NCBI GenBank assembly: GCA_028819075.1
Contig: JAPPMM010000016.1
Span: forward strand, 1 to 64,000
Direction: 5' to 3'
DNA: 64,000 bases
From: Gammaproteobacteria bacterium
Lineage (GTDB): Bacteria > Gemmatimonadota > Gemmatimonadetes > Longimicrobiales > Gaopeijiaceae
Below the pieces are notes generated by a model. That model was not told the DNA's origin. It ran no database searches and worked only from the letters and a program-made list of their open reading frames with translations. The position numbers and the translations under genes are program-made. The first letter of the stretch is position 1. Every line of letters begins with the position of its first letter. This document shows positions 51,790 to 59,575 of the stretch, one piece after another.

Positions 51790-52857
51790 ATGATCCGCCG
51801 GCTGTTGCGGCCGCGCCTCCGGTCGCGCTGGATCGGCCCGCTGGCGGCCGGCTCAGTGGCGCTCCTGACTGCGGCGCTGCTGGCGGCTGCTGGGCTGGCC
51901 CTAGCCGGATACGAGCCGGTAGCCGCCGGGCGGGCGCTGGTCTCGGGCGCCTTCGGCTCCTGGGAGCGGTTCGCCTCCATCACCCTGGTGCGCGCGACCC
52001 CGCTCATTCTGACCGGGCTGGCCGTTGCGCTCGCCTTCCGCGCGGGCGTGTGGAACATCGGAGCGGAGGGGCAGCTCTACGCGGGCGCGGTGGCGGCCGT
52101 GTGGGTGGGGCTCACCTTTCCGGGCGCGCCGGCGTGGCTGCTCCTCCCCGGGGCGATGGCGGCCGCCGCGGTGGCGGGAGGCCTTTGGACGCTCGTACCG
52201 GTGGGGCTCAAGTTCCGCGCCGGGGTCGGAGAGGTCATCACCACCATCCTGATGAACTTCGTCGCCATCCACACGGTGGCGTGGCTGGTGCACGGCCCCC
52301 TGCAGGAGGCGCGCGGGGTCTTTCCGCAGACCGACCCGGTAGCGCTCGCGGCCCGGCTCCCGCGCCTCGGGGCCGGTCGGCTGCACGCCGGCTTCCCGGT
52401 CGCGGTCGTGCTCGCGGGGGCGCTCTGGTGGCTGCTGAGGCAAAGCGCCTGGGGATTCCGGGTGCGGGCGGTGGGCGCCTCGGTCCGCGCGGCAGCCGTG
52501 TCCGGCCGCATCCACACGGGAAGCGTGGTGCTGGGGGCGTTCCTGCTCTCCGGGATGCTCGCCGGGCTGGCGGGCGGGGTGGAGGTGGCGGGGGTGACCT
52601 TCGCGCTCTACGAGAACCTCTCCCCCGGCTACGGCTACACGGCCATCGCGGTCGCCCTCCTCGCGGGCCTGAACCCCCTCGCGGTACTCCTGGCGGCCGG
52701 GTTCTTTGGCGTCCTGCAGGCGGGAGCGGCCGCCATGCAGCGCGACGTGGGAGTGCCCGCTGTCTGGGTCAGCGCCATCGAGGCGCTCGTCATTCTGGCC
52801 GTGGTGGCGGCGGACCGGTTCCTGCGCCGGGGCGTGGCCGGGAAGGGTGGAGGCTGA
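51790..52857 (+). CDS. Nucleoside ABC transporter permease 1
   Basis: 355 residues, about nine or ten helices. The BPD_transp_2 pattern includes RATPLILTGLAVALAFRAGVWNIGAEGQL, VGEVITTILMNFVA and GFRVRAVGASVRAA. It forms one half of the channel. The next permease starts two bases after the stop, suggesting equal expression. Confidence 0.9.
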   Translation: MIRRLLRPRLRSRWIGPLAAGSVALLTAALLAAAGLALAGYEPVAAGRALVSGAFGSWERFASITLVRATPLILTGLAVALAFRAGVWNIGAEGQLYAGAVAAVWVGLTFPGAPAWLLLPGAMAAAAVAGGLWTLVPVGLKFRAGVGEVITTILMNFVAIHTVAWLVHGPLQEARGVFPQTDPVALAARLPRLGAGRLHAGFPVAVVLAGALWWLLRQSAWGFRVRAVGASVRAAAVSGRIHTGSVVLGAFLLSGMLAGLAGGVEVAGVTFALYENLSPGYGYTAIAVALLAGLNPLAVLLAAGFFGVLQAGAAAMQRDVGVPAVWVSAIEALVILAVVAADRFLRRGVAGKGGG

Positions 52858-52859
52858 CG

Positions 52860-53792
52860 GTGGACGCGGCGGCTCTTCAGGCCTTTCTCGAGGCGTCGGT
52901 GCGGCTGGGCGCGCCCCTTGCCCTCGCCGCCCTGGGCGAGACCATCAGCGAGCGCGCCGGCGTCATCAACATCGGCCTGGAGGGCTCGATCATCGGGGGT
53001 GCCTTGGGCGGGGCGCTCGGGGCGCTGCTCACCGGATCGCCGGGCGCGGGCGTTCTGGCGGGGGCAGCCGCCGGAACCGCGATCGCCGGCGTCTTCGCGC
53101 TGTTCGCCATCACCCTGAACGCCGACCAGATCATCGTCGGCACGGCGGTGACCCTCGGGGGACTGGGCATCACGGGTGTCGTCTACCAGAGCGTGTTCGG
53201 CGCCACCGGCACGGCGCTGACCCTTCCCACCCTGCCCGCGCTCCCGCTCCCGGGCCTGTCGGCGCTGCCCGCGATCGGACCGGCGCTCTTCAGCCAGGCA
53301 TGGACCACCTACCTGGCCTATCTGCTGGCGCCCGCGCTCTGGTACTACCTGTTCCGCACCCGCTGGGGACTCGAACTGCGGGCCGTGGGCGAAGAGCCGG
53401 ACGCAGCCGACGCGGCCGGCATCCGCGTGCGCCGCACCCGCGTCCTGGCGGTGCTCGGCGCGGGCTTCCTGGCGGGAATCGCGGGAGCCCATCTGGCGCT
53501 CGCCCACGCCGGCACTTTCGCGGAGGGGATGTCGGCGGGACGGGGCTTCATCGCCATCGCAGTGGTCGTGCTGGGCCGCTGGAATCCCCTCCTCGTCCTC
53601 CTCGCCTCCCTCTTCTTCGGCGCGGCTTCGGCGCTCCAGTTCGAACTCCAGGCGGTGTTCGCGAACGTGCCCTACCAGCTCCTCCTGGCGTTCCCCTACC
53701 TGCTCACCCTCGCGGCGCTCGCGGGATGGATCGGCCGTTCCAAAGCGCCCGCGGCCCTCGCGCGTCCGTGGCCCCCTCGCTCGGGCGAATAG
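52860..53792 (+). CDS. Nucleoside ABC transporter permease 2
   Basis: 310 residues from GTG 52860, with GGAGG seven bases upstream. It has the permease core APLALAALGETISERAGVINIGLEG, LNADQIIVGTAVTLGGLGIT and WGLELRAVGEEPDAADAAGI (EAA-like loop), with about eight helices. It completes the BMP-type importer. The asparaginase-like gene follows after 120 bases. Confidence 0.9.
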   Translation: MDAAALQAFLEASVRLGAPLALAALGETISERAGVINIGLEGSIIGGALGGALGALLTGSPGAGVLAGAAAGTAIAGVFALFAITLNADQIIVGTAVTLGGLGITGVVYQSVFGATGTALTLPTLPALPLPGLSALPAIGPALFSQAWTTYLAYLLAPALWYYLFRTRWGLELRAVGEEPDAADAAGIRVRRTRVLAVLGAGFLAGIAGAHLALAHAGTFAEGMSAGRGFIAIAVVVLGRWNPLLVLLASLFFGAASALQFELQAVFANVPYQLLLAFPYLLTLAALAGWIGRSKAPAALARPWPPRSGE

Positions 53793-53912
53793 CGGGCGCA
53801 GGAGTCGGCAAAACGCCGCGGACCGAGTATCCTTGAAGGGGATTCGGCGCACCCTGCTCCACGCGCGCCCAACCCGACCCGGCGAGCACCTGAAATCGAA
53901 GGAGAGAGGCCC

Positions 53913-55055
53913 ATGAGACGGTTTATATTCGCCTGCATTCAGGGACTCGCGGTCCTCGCCGCGAACACGGCGTGCGCGGCGGCGGCACCGGAGATGGCTG
54001 CAACGCCGGCACCGGCCCCCGCGATGCAGTCCACGGAGCCATCGCCCCCCGCCGATGCGGCGGAGGAGGCCGGGGCGCTTCCCCGGGTGACCATCGTGGC
54101 CACGGGAGGAACCATCGCGGGGGTGTCCGACACCCGCACCAGCTTCCAGAGCTACCGGGCCGGGTCGCTCGGCATCGACGAGATGCTCTCGGAGCTCAGG
54201 CCCCAGATCGACGAGGTGGCGGACGTCACCACGGTCCAGTTCGGCAACCGGCCCTCGGGCGGCTACGCGATCGCCGACTTCTTCGACTTGACCCGCGCCG
54301 TCGAGGACGCGCTCGAGACGGCGGACGCCGTGGTCGTGACCTCGGGAACGGGCAGCATGGACGAGTTCGTCTACTGGCTCGACCTGACCGTGCAGAGCCG
54401 GAAGCCCGTCGTCATCACCGGCGCGATGCGGCCCTGGACCGTGATCGGCACCGACGCGCACGCCAACCTGTTCAACGCCATCGTCCTGGCCGCCAGCGGC
54501 GAAACCCGCTGTTTCGGCACCGTGCTCATGCTCAACGACGAATTCCACGCCGCCAAGGAGGCATGGAAGGGCGATGCCTACCGGATGGACACCTTCGTGT
54601 CACGCGAGCTCGGCAACCTGGGCTTCATCGACGAGCTGGACGTGCGAACCTATCGGGCTCCCCCGCGGGTACAGCATTGTGCCGAACCCGAGCGGTGGAT
54701 GACCCCGTTCGATCTGAGCGCGATCTCGAAGGATGACCTTCCCCGGGTCGAGGTCCTCATCGGATACCAGGGCGCCGGGCTGGACGAGGCCATTACGGCG
54801 TGGGCCGAAGCCGGGGTCCGGGGCATCGTCCTCGCCGGGGGCCGCGGGTCCCGGGAGGTGCAGGAGAAGGCCGAGGAGATTGGGGTGGTTTTCCGGCGCA
54901 CCCATCGCTTCCGCACCGGCACCGACAACCTCTACCCACAGAAGGCGAGGCTGCTTCTGCTGCTGTCGCTCGCGTTCACGGACGACCCCGAGCAGGTGGA
55001 CGCCTGGTTCGAGGAACTGGGCGGGGCTGAATTCGAGATCGATCCGGGGAGGTAA
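53913..55055 (+). CDS. Exported asparaginase-like protein, atypical site
   Basis: 380 residues with a signal peptide ending around AAAAPEMA, then a low-complexity linker. The type II asparaginase fold shows VATGGTIAG with the first catalytic Thr and VITGAMRP. Where asparaginases have HGTD-T (second Thr and Asp), this protein has SGTGSMDE: the Thr is kept but the Asp is replaced by Gly. A Lys is retained in EAWKGD. It may hydrolyse a different amide or have altered specificity. GGAG precedes the ATG. Confidence 0.8.
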   Translation: MRRFIFACIQGLAVLAANTACAAAAPEMAATPAPAPAMQSTEPSPPADAAEEAGALPRVTIVATGGTIAGVSDTRTSFQSYRAGSLGIDEMLSELRPQIDEVADVTTVQFGNRPSGGYAIADFFDLTRAVEDALETADAVVVTSGTGSMDEFVYWLDLTVQSRKPVVITGAMRPWTVIGTDAHANLFNAIVLAASGETRCFGTVLMLNDEFHAAKEAWKGDAYRMDTFVSRELGNLGFIDELDVRTYRAPPRVQHCAEPERWMTPFDLSAISKDDLPRVEVLIGYQGAGLDEAITAWAEAGVRGIVLAGGRGSREVQEKAEEIGVVFRRTHRFRTGTDNLYPQKARLLLLLSLAFTDDPEQVDAWFEELGGAEFEIDPGR

Positions 55056-55167
55056 CAACCCGGCGGCCGGTCCGCGTGTCCTTGGAGGAGACGCGCTTTT
55101 CCCCGCTTGCGTGCCGGGCTACGTTGCGGGCTCGATTGCCGTGCGCATGACCAAAGGATGTCGCCAG

Positions 55168-57918
55168 ATGCCTCGATTTCCGCTTCTGATTCCCGCTGCC
55201 CTGGTGGCTGCATTGGTCGCCGGATCCGTCCCGGCCGCCGTCCCCGCGCTCGCCCAGGCGCCCCCCGACGATCGGGGCACGGTCGCGGTCGGGCTTCTGC
55301 TGCGCGAGCTGGACGGCGTGAAGCGGGTGCTGATGACCGCCGCGCACCCGGACGACGAGGACACCAACACGATCACCACCCTCGCCCGCGGCATGGGCGC
55401 GCGCACGGCCTATCTGGCGCTCACGCGCGGTGAGGGCGGACAGAACCTCATCGGCACCGAGTTCTGGGAAGGGCTGGGGATCATCCGCAGCAACGAGCTC
55501 GTGGCCGCGCGCGCGATCGACGGCGGTGAGCAGTTCTTCACGCGGGCCATCGATTTCGGCTTCTCGAAGTCCGCGGACGAGACGCTGTCCAAGTGGCCCC
55601 GCGAGGAGATTCTCGGGGATGTGGTTTGGGCCATCCGGCGTTTCCGGCCGCAGGTCATCGTCTCGGTGTTCAGCGGCACGCCCAGGGACGGTCACGGTCA
55701 GCATCAGGTAGCGGGCATTCTCACGCACGAGGCCTTCGACGTGGCCGCGGACCCGAGCCGCTTCCCGGAACAACTCGGCGACGGCATCGAGGCTTGGCAG
55801 GCCGACAAGCTCTACCTGGCGCGGGGTGGATTCGTAGGAGGTGAGTCGGTCACGCTGCAACCGGGAACCTTCGATCCGCTCCTGGCTCGCTCCTATCTCC
55901 AGGTGTCGATGGATTCGCGCAGCCAGCACCGTTCCCAGGACATGGGATCGGCGCAGCCGATGGGACCGCGGCAGTCGATCCTGGCGCTGGTGAAGACGGC
56001 GGAGGGCGTCGACGGCACCGGCGGCTTCTTCGCAGGCGTCGATACGACCTTCGCGGGGCTCATCGCGCAGGCCGTACCACCGAGCGAGGCATCCCAGGAG
56101 GAGATCGAGACCTATCGGGCGGCCATCGGCGTCACGGAGGCTTCGCTGGATGCGATGGCGCCGGAGCAGGCCGCCCCGGCGCTCGCGCGCGCCCTCGAGA
56201 CGCTGGAGCGGATCATCGAGCGCGCCGGCGGCCCGAACGCGCCCCCCGAGGTCACCGAAGCGCTCGCACGCCGGCATGACCTGGTGCGCCAGGCCCTCCT
56301 GGCCTCGTCCGCGGTGCTGACGCAGGTGCGCGCGAGCGACGACCTGGTCGTGCCCGGGGAGTCCTTCGAGGTGCGGGTCGATCTCTGGAACGCCGGACCC
56401 TATCGGGTCGAGGGAGCCGGACCCGGGCTGGCGCTCCCGGAAGGCTGGAACGCGGACCTGCTGGAGGGCAGAACCATCGACACCGGGGGCTTCGGTCCCC
56501 GCCGGACCTCGCTGACGACGGTTTCCGGAACCTCGGAAACGCTCGCGCCGGGCGAGATCCGCCGCTGGGTATTCCGCGTGGACGTGCCCGCGGACGCCGA
56601 CCCCTCTCGCCGCTACTACCTGAGTGAGCCCCGGGAGGGCGACATCTACGCCTGGCCGGACGACTGGCAGTTGCGCGGCCTGCCCCACGATCCCCCCGTG
56701 GTGACCGGCGGCGCGCGCTTCGAGCTGGTCATGGACGGCGGCCCGACCGGTTCGCCCACCCGCATGGCCCTAGCCAGCGACGACGCAGCGCGCTACTACG
56801 GGGTCGACCCCGCCCAGGGCGAGTTCACCGAGCCGCTGCTGGTGGTGCCCGCCGTGTCGGTGACGGTCGCGCCCGCACAGATGGTATGGCCGCTCGGCGA
56901 CACGGGCGCGCGCACCGTCAGCATCCGCGTCCGCAACGAGGCAGAGGAGGGTGTCACCGGTGAACTCGCCCTGGAGGGAGCGGGGTGGTCGGTCGCGCCC
57001 GCCTCCGTCCCGGTCGAACTCGCCTCACCCGGCACCGAGCGCACCTACACGCTCACCGTGGCCCCCGAGGCGGGCCGGGGCGTCGGCCGCGACCGGCTGA
57101 CCGCCATGGTGCGCGCCGCCGACGGCCGCGCCTGGAGCGAGCGCGTCGAACTCATCGACTACCCGCACATCGAGCGGGCGGCCCAGTTCCACCCGGCGGA
57201 GCTGCGCACCTCCATCTTCCCCGTCACACTGCCCGAGGGCCGGCGTGTCGGATACATCATGGGCACGGGGGATTCCGGCCCCGAGGCCCTCGCCTCCCTC
57301 GGGTTCGAGGTGGAGCTGCTGGGGCCGGCCGATGTGCTCGCCGGCGACTTTGCGCGCTTCGACGTCCTCGTGCTGGGCGTGCGCGCCTACGAGGCCCGCG
57401 ATGACCTGGCGGCCGCCAACGAGGCGGTCCTCGACTTCGCACGCGCCGGGGGCACCGTGGTGACCCAGTACAACCAGTACGCCTTTCCGGCGAGCGGCCA
57501 CGCGCCCTATCCGGTAACGATCTCGCGGCCGCACGACCGCATCACCGACGAGAACGCCGCCGTCACCTTCCTGCATCCCGCGGCCCCGGTGCTGAACGCC
57601 CCCAACCAAATCAGCGATGCCGACTTCGAGGGCTGGAGGCAGGAGCGCGGCCTCTACATGCTGAACACCTGGGACCCGGCCTTCACTCCCGTGCTCTCCA
57701 TGGCCGATCCAGGCGAGGCCCCCAAGGAGGGCTCTCTTTTGATCGCTCCTCTCGGAGAAGGCGTGTACATCTACACCGGACTCGCCCTCTTCCGGCAGTT
57801 CGGCGACGGCGTCCCGGGCGCGTATCGCCTGTTCGCCAACCTGGTCTCCCTCGACGGCCCGACCTGGCGACAGTACATAACGCCCGTCCCGGACGCGGAC
57901 GGGGGCGGCGCCCGATGA
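55168..57918 (+). CDS. Large exported PIG-L deacetylase-family protein
   Basis: 916 residues from ATG 55168 with AAAGGA upstream and a signal peptide (about 1-30). The PIG-L/LmbE domain has AHPDDED (His60 to Asp64) and a later GHGQHQ, the zinc site for N-deacetylation of sugars. A central region has two beta-sandwich NEW3-like segments. The C-terminal 220 residues look like a class I glutamine amidotransferase-like fold (GYIMGTGDSGPEALASLGFEV, DVLVLGVRAYEARDDL) without a clear catalytic Cys. Likely acts on exported glycans. It overlaps the next gene by ATGA. Confidence 0.82.
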   Translation: MPRFPLLIPAALVAALVAGSVPAAVPALAQAPPDDRGTVAVGLLLRELDGVKRVLMTAAHPDDEDTNTITTLARGMGARTAYLALTRGEGGQNLIGTEFWEGLGIIRSNELVAARAIDGGEQFFTRAIDFGFSKSADETLSKWPREEILGDVVWAIRRFRPQVIVSVFSGTPRDGHGQHQVAGILTHEAFDVAADPSRFPEQLGDGIEAWQADKLYLARGGFVGGESVTLQPGTFDPLLARSYLQVSMDSRSQHRSQDMGSAQPMGPRQSILALVKTAEGVDGTGGFFAGVDTTFAGLIAQAVPPSEASQEEIETYRAAIGVTEASLDAMAPEQAAPALARALETLERIIERAGGPNAPPEVTEALARRHDLVRQALLASSAVLTQVRASDDLVVPGESFEVRVDLWNAGPYRVEGAGPGLALPEGWNADLLEGRTIDTGGFGPRRTSLTTVSGTSETLAPGEIRRWVFRVDVPADADPSRRYYLSEPREGDIYAWPDDWQLRGLPHDPPVVTGGARFELVMDGGPTGSPTRMALASDDAARYYGVDPAQGEFTEPLLVVPAVSVTVAPAQMVWPLGDTGARTVSIRVRNEAEEGVTGELALEGAGWSVAPASVPVELASPGTERTYTLTVAPEAGRGVGRDRLTAMVRAADGRAWSERVELIDYPHIERAAQFHPAELRTSIFPVTLPEGRRVGYIMGTGDSGPEALASLGFEVELLGPADVLAGDFARFDVLVLGVRAYEARDDLAAANEAVLDFARAGGTVVTQYNQYAFPASGHAPYPVTISRPHDRITDENAAVTFLHPAAPVLNAPNQISDADFEGWRQERGLYMLNTWDPAFTPVLSMADPGEAPKEGSLLIAPLGEGVYIYTGLALFRQFGDGVPGAYRLFANLVSLDGPTWRQYITPVPDADGGGAR

Positions 57919-58418
57919 GCGCGCCGCGTTCCGGAGGATTCGCCCTGGCGGGGTTCCTGCTGGCCACCGCCGCCATGCTGGCCTCCCCGATCCCGACGCA
58001 CGCCCAGACTCCGGTCTGGTCGGCAACGCTCACCGTGGCTCGAACGAATGCCGCGGACGCGGTCGGCTATTGCCGGGGTGCCGCCAACTGCAGCGGGGAA
58101 ACCGCGCACTACGGCGAGCTGAGCGAACCGGGCTTCTCGATCGGAGAGACGGGCTATACCGTCACCAGCATCCGCTGGGGAGCCGGCGGGGAGGGCTACA
58201 TCCACCTCACGCTGGACCTGGCCCTGTCCGACGAGGATATGGCATCACTCGTTCTCCAGCTCGATGATACCAGCCTCAGCCTGGCAGAGGCCCGAGTAAA
58301 CGAGCCTGCGGAACATGACTTCACCGCCAACTACACCTGGGACGGCAGCGGGTCTGTTCCGGATGAGGCGACCTCGGTCAGCGTGAGTCTAAGCAGGGGT
58401 CCCGCGCCCATCCGCTAG
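57915..58418 (+). CDS. Small exported beta-sandwich protein
   Basis: 167 residues with a signal peptide ending THAQ. The rest is one repeat of a beta-rich domain (VWSATLTVART, GYTVTSIRWG, DDTSLSLAEA, YTWDGSGSVPDEATSVSVSL) that I know as a recurring unit in secreted adhesion-type proteins. One Cys pair (CRGAANC) may form a disulfide. It overlaps the PIG-L gene by four bases and may be its partner at the cell surface. Confidence 0.65.
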   Translation: MSAPRSGGFALAGFLLATAAMLASPIPTHAQTPVWSATLTVARTNAADAVGYCRGAANCSGETAHYGELSEPGFSIGETGYTVTSIRWGAGGEGYIHLTLDLALSDEDMASLVLQLDDTSLSLAEARVNEPAEHDFTANYTWDGSGSVPDEATSVSVSLSRGPAPIR

Positions 58419-58444
58419 CAGGGTCCGCGCGGCTCACCGCCAAG

Positions 58445-58461
58445 CCTTACGTAACGTCAGG
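58445..58461. promoter_or_regulatory. MerR-type operator-like palindrome
   Basis: CCTTACGT, A, ACGTCAGG forms a 17-bp palindrome with one mismatch. It strongly resembles operators of MerR-family regulators, which sit between -35 and -10 boxes. It lies 200 bases before the first DoxX-like gene. No MerR gene is in the window. Confidence 0.4.
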
Positions 58462-58669
58462 GTTCCGGGGGAGCAGCCGCTAACAGTCCCCGGATGCATC
58501 GCCGCTCGAGGACCGGGGGGTGTCCACGGGCCGCTCGATGGCGCCCACCGGCACCGTGTCCCCGACACCGCTCAGACCGTACTTTCCCAGGATCCGAAGC
58601 AGGTGACCTCAAAGGGGTTCACCGAGTCCGTTCCGGGGAAGGATGCCCTCAACCGGTCGGGAGGAACGC

Positions 58670-59026
58670 ATGCCAACCAGGCACCCAGCGGCAAGGGACG
58701 TCCCGGAACAAGTGATTCCGACCGTGTCGGTGCTCCTGGCGCTGGTGTTTCTGATGACGGGCACCATGAAGCTCATCGGGGGGTGGTGGGACCGGTTCGA
58801 GGTGTGGGGCTACCCCGTCTGGTTCTTCTACGTCGTCGGTGTTACGGAGACGGCGGCGGGCCTCGCGCTGATGCGGAGGAGGACGCGGCTGTACGGGGCA
58901 CTGGCCATCATGGCCGTCATGGCTGGCGCGCTCTTCACGCTGCTGCGGGCCGGCGACACCGACCGCATTGCCATTCCCGCTCTGGCGCTCGTGCTCGCGG
59001 TCACCGTGGCCAACTATTCGAGGTAG
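58670..59026 (+). CDS. DoxX-like membrane protein A
   Basis: 118 residues from ATG 58670 with GGAGG six bases upstream. Four membrane helices: VSVLLALVFLMTGTMKLIG, WFFYVVGVTETAAGLALM, LAIMAVMAGALFTLL and IAIPALALVLAVTVANY. The MKLIGG and FFYVVGVTETAAG pieces are DoxX-like. It is the first of two related tandem genes. Function unknown; relatives are linked to redox or quinone chemistry in some species. Confidence 0.7.
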   Translation: MPTRHPAARDVPEQVIPTVSVLLALVFLMTGTMKLIGGWWDRFEVWGYPVWFFYVVGVTETAAGLALMRRRTRLYGALAIMAVMAGALFTLLRAGDTDRIAIPALALVLAVTVANYSR

Positions 59027-59089
59027 CCGTAGCTTCGTCGCTTACACGGACACTCCGGTCGTCCCACACTCGCAACGCAAGGAGCAGAA

Positions 59090-59425
59090 ATGGCGGACAA
59101 GGGAAGCAGGGGGATTACGATCGTATCGGTGCTGCTGGCGTTGCTCTTCCTGCTGAACGGCGGCATGAAGCTGGCCGGGATGATGGTCGACCAGTTCGCG
59201 ATGTGGGGATACTCCGGCTGGTTCCAGTACCTGATCGGCATCGCCGAGGCGGCCGCCGGCGTGGGCTTCCTGATGAAGAAGACGCGCTTCCTCGCCGCTG
59301 TGGCCATGGTCCCGGTCATGCTCGGGGCGATCTACACGCTGGTCACGAACGGTCAGACGGGGCAGGCCGTGGTCCCGCTGGTCGCACTCCTGCTCTGCCT
59401 GCTCGTGGCGAAGAATTCGCGGTAG
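59090..59425 (+). CDS. DoxX-like membrane protein B
   Basis: 111 residues, with AAGGAG before the ATG. Four helices follow the same plan as protein A (MKLAGMMVDQFAMWGYSGWFQYLIGIAEAAAG), so the pair comes from a tandem duplication. The end VAKNSR mirrors VANYSR in protein A. The two genes are 63 bases apart and likely co-transcribed. Confidence 0.7.
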   Translation: MADKGSRGITIVSVLLALLFLLNGGMKLAGMMVDQFAMWGYSGWFQYLIGIAEAAAGVGFLMKKTRFLAAVAMVPVMLGAIYTLVTNGQTGQAVVPLVALLLCLLVAKNSR

Positions 59426-59575
59426 GACCGCGATGCACCCTCGCGGAGCCGGGCTGCGGATCCCGTTTCCGGTTCTCAGCGCATTCCGGATGACCGTCGG
59501 CGAGGGAGTCGCCCGATAACCCGACGGGATGGCTCGCGCGATACGGCGGGCACCCGCGCGAGGGCGAAAACTGCC

